Assembly (NCBI GenBank): GCA_918807975.1
Contig: OU964918.1
Span: 744,001 to 808,000, forward strand
Length of the DNA stretch: 64,000 bases
Source: Aplidium turbinatum
Lineage: Eukaryota > Chordata > Ascidiacea > Aplousobranchia > Polyclinidae
Direction: 5' to 3'
In this document: piece after piece, positions 63,601 through 64,000 of the stretch
How the letters are laid out: each line of letters opens with the position of its first letter
Position numbering within the stretch: position 1 is the stretch's first letter
Made by a program: the position numbers and the translations under genes
The notes under the pieces: model-generated
The model's database searches: none
What the model saw: only the letters and a program-made list of their open reading frames with translations
Told to the model about the DNA's origin: nothing

Positions 63601-64000
63601 ATAAGATGTAAGATTTATAAGATGATGTATAAGATGACGTATAAGATGATGTATAAGATGATGTATAAGATGATGTATAAAATGATGTATAAGATGATGT
63701 ATAAGATGATGTATAAGATGACGTATAAGATGACGTATAAGATGACGTATAAGATGACGTATAAGATGACGTATAAGATGACGTATAAGATGATGTATAA
63801 GATGATGTATAAGATGATGTATAAGATGATGTATAAGATGATGTATAAGATGATGTATAAGATGATGTATAAGATGATGTATAAGATGATGTATAAGATG
63901 ATGTATAAGATGATGTATAAGATGATGTATAAGATGATGTATAAGATGATGTATAAGATGATGTATAAGATGATGTATAAGATGATGTATAAGATGATGT
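63600..64000. repeat. Minisatellite, 12-bp unit, continues beyond the window
   Basis: About 32 copies of GATGATGTATAA. A block of consecutive GATGACGTATAA variants at about 63717-63791 shows local homogenisation. One unit reads GATGATGTATAAAAT near 63680. Confidence 0.97.

Noticed and set aside
1-64000. CRISPR arrays, bacterial operons, tRNA or rRNA genes
   Set aside because: The repeats are eukaryotic minisatellites and transposon ends. I could not find a complete tRNA cloverleaf or rRNA segment by eye, though a dedicated scan could still find a small one.

Overview
This is a eukaryotic, AT-rich, intron-containing, heavily transposon-laden stretch, most likely from a marine invertebrate. 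One host gene is convincingly visible: a complement factor B/C2-like gene on the minus strand, spread over at least 34 kb as small exons. Sushi (CCP) modules, a vWA domain and a trypsin-like domain in that order point to an animal with a complement-like system (tunicate, amphioxus, other invertebrate deuterostome or cnidarian). I cannot name the species.

Layout. (1) 205-19196 is an old hAT transposon that has become a set of nested elements. Its transposase gene is split by a BEL/Pao LTR fossil (487-11453), which itself holds a piggyBac element (5036-10880) that holds a LINE fragment. It is split again by a second hAT-type element (11825-18305), which holds another piggyBac-type element (12431-15518). 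Target-site duplications support most layers. (2) 19.2-26.3 kb holds LINE debris, a duplicated piece of the host gene's protease exon, and a Jockey-like LINE cut by a 600-bp TTAA MITE. (3) 26.3-60.0 kb is the factor B-like gene, transcribed right to left. Its introns carry a 3.5-kb TTAA element, a 10.7-kb piggyBac element (with a CACTG-ended DNA transposon and a LINE inside it), a Penelope-like element with hammerhead-ribozyme-like motifs, a second Penelope remnant, a 5'-truncated LINE, a small piggyBac remnant and another LINE. (4) 60.4-63.2 kb is a hAT-type element with a perfect 8-bp duplication and two further insertions. The window ends in a 12-bp minisatellite.

How the host exons fit: five phase 1-1 module exons (CCP, WAP-like, CCP, CCP, CCP) are followed by five vWA exons and the first trypsin-domain exon. 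The splice phases of all adjacent pairs agree. The rest of the protease domain and the signal-peptide exon were not found. Odd points are an eight-cysteine WAP-like module among the sushi modules, an apparently altered metal-binding site in the vWA domain, and a canonical RVVGG activation motif, which vertebrate factor B and C2 lack.
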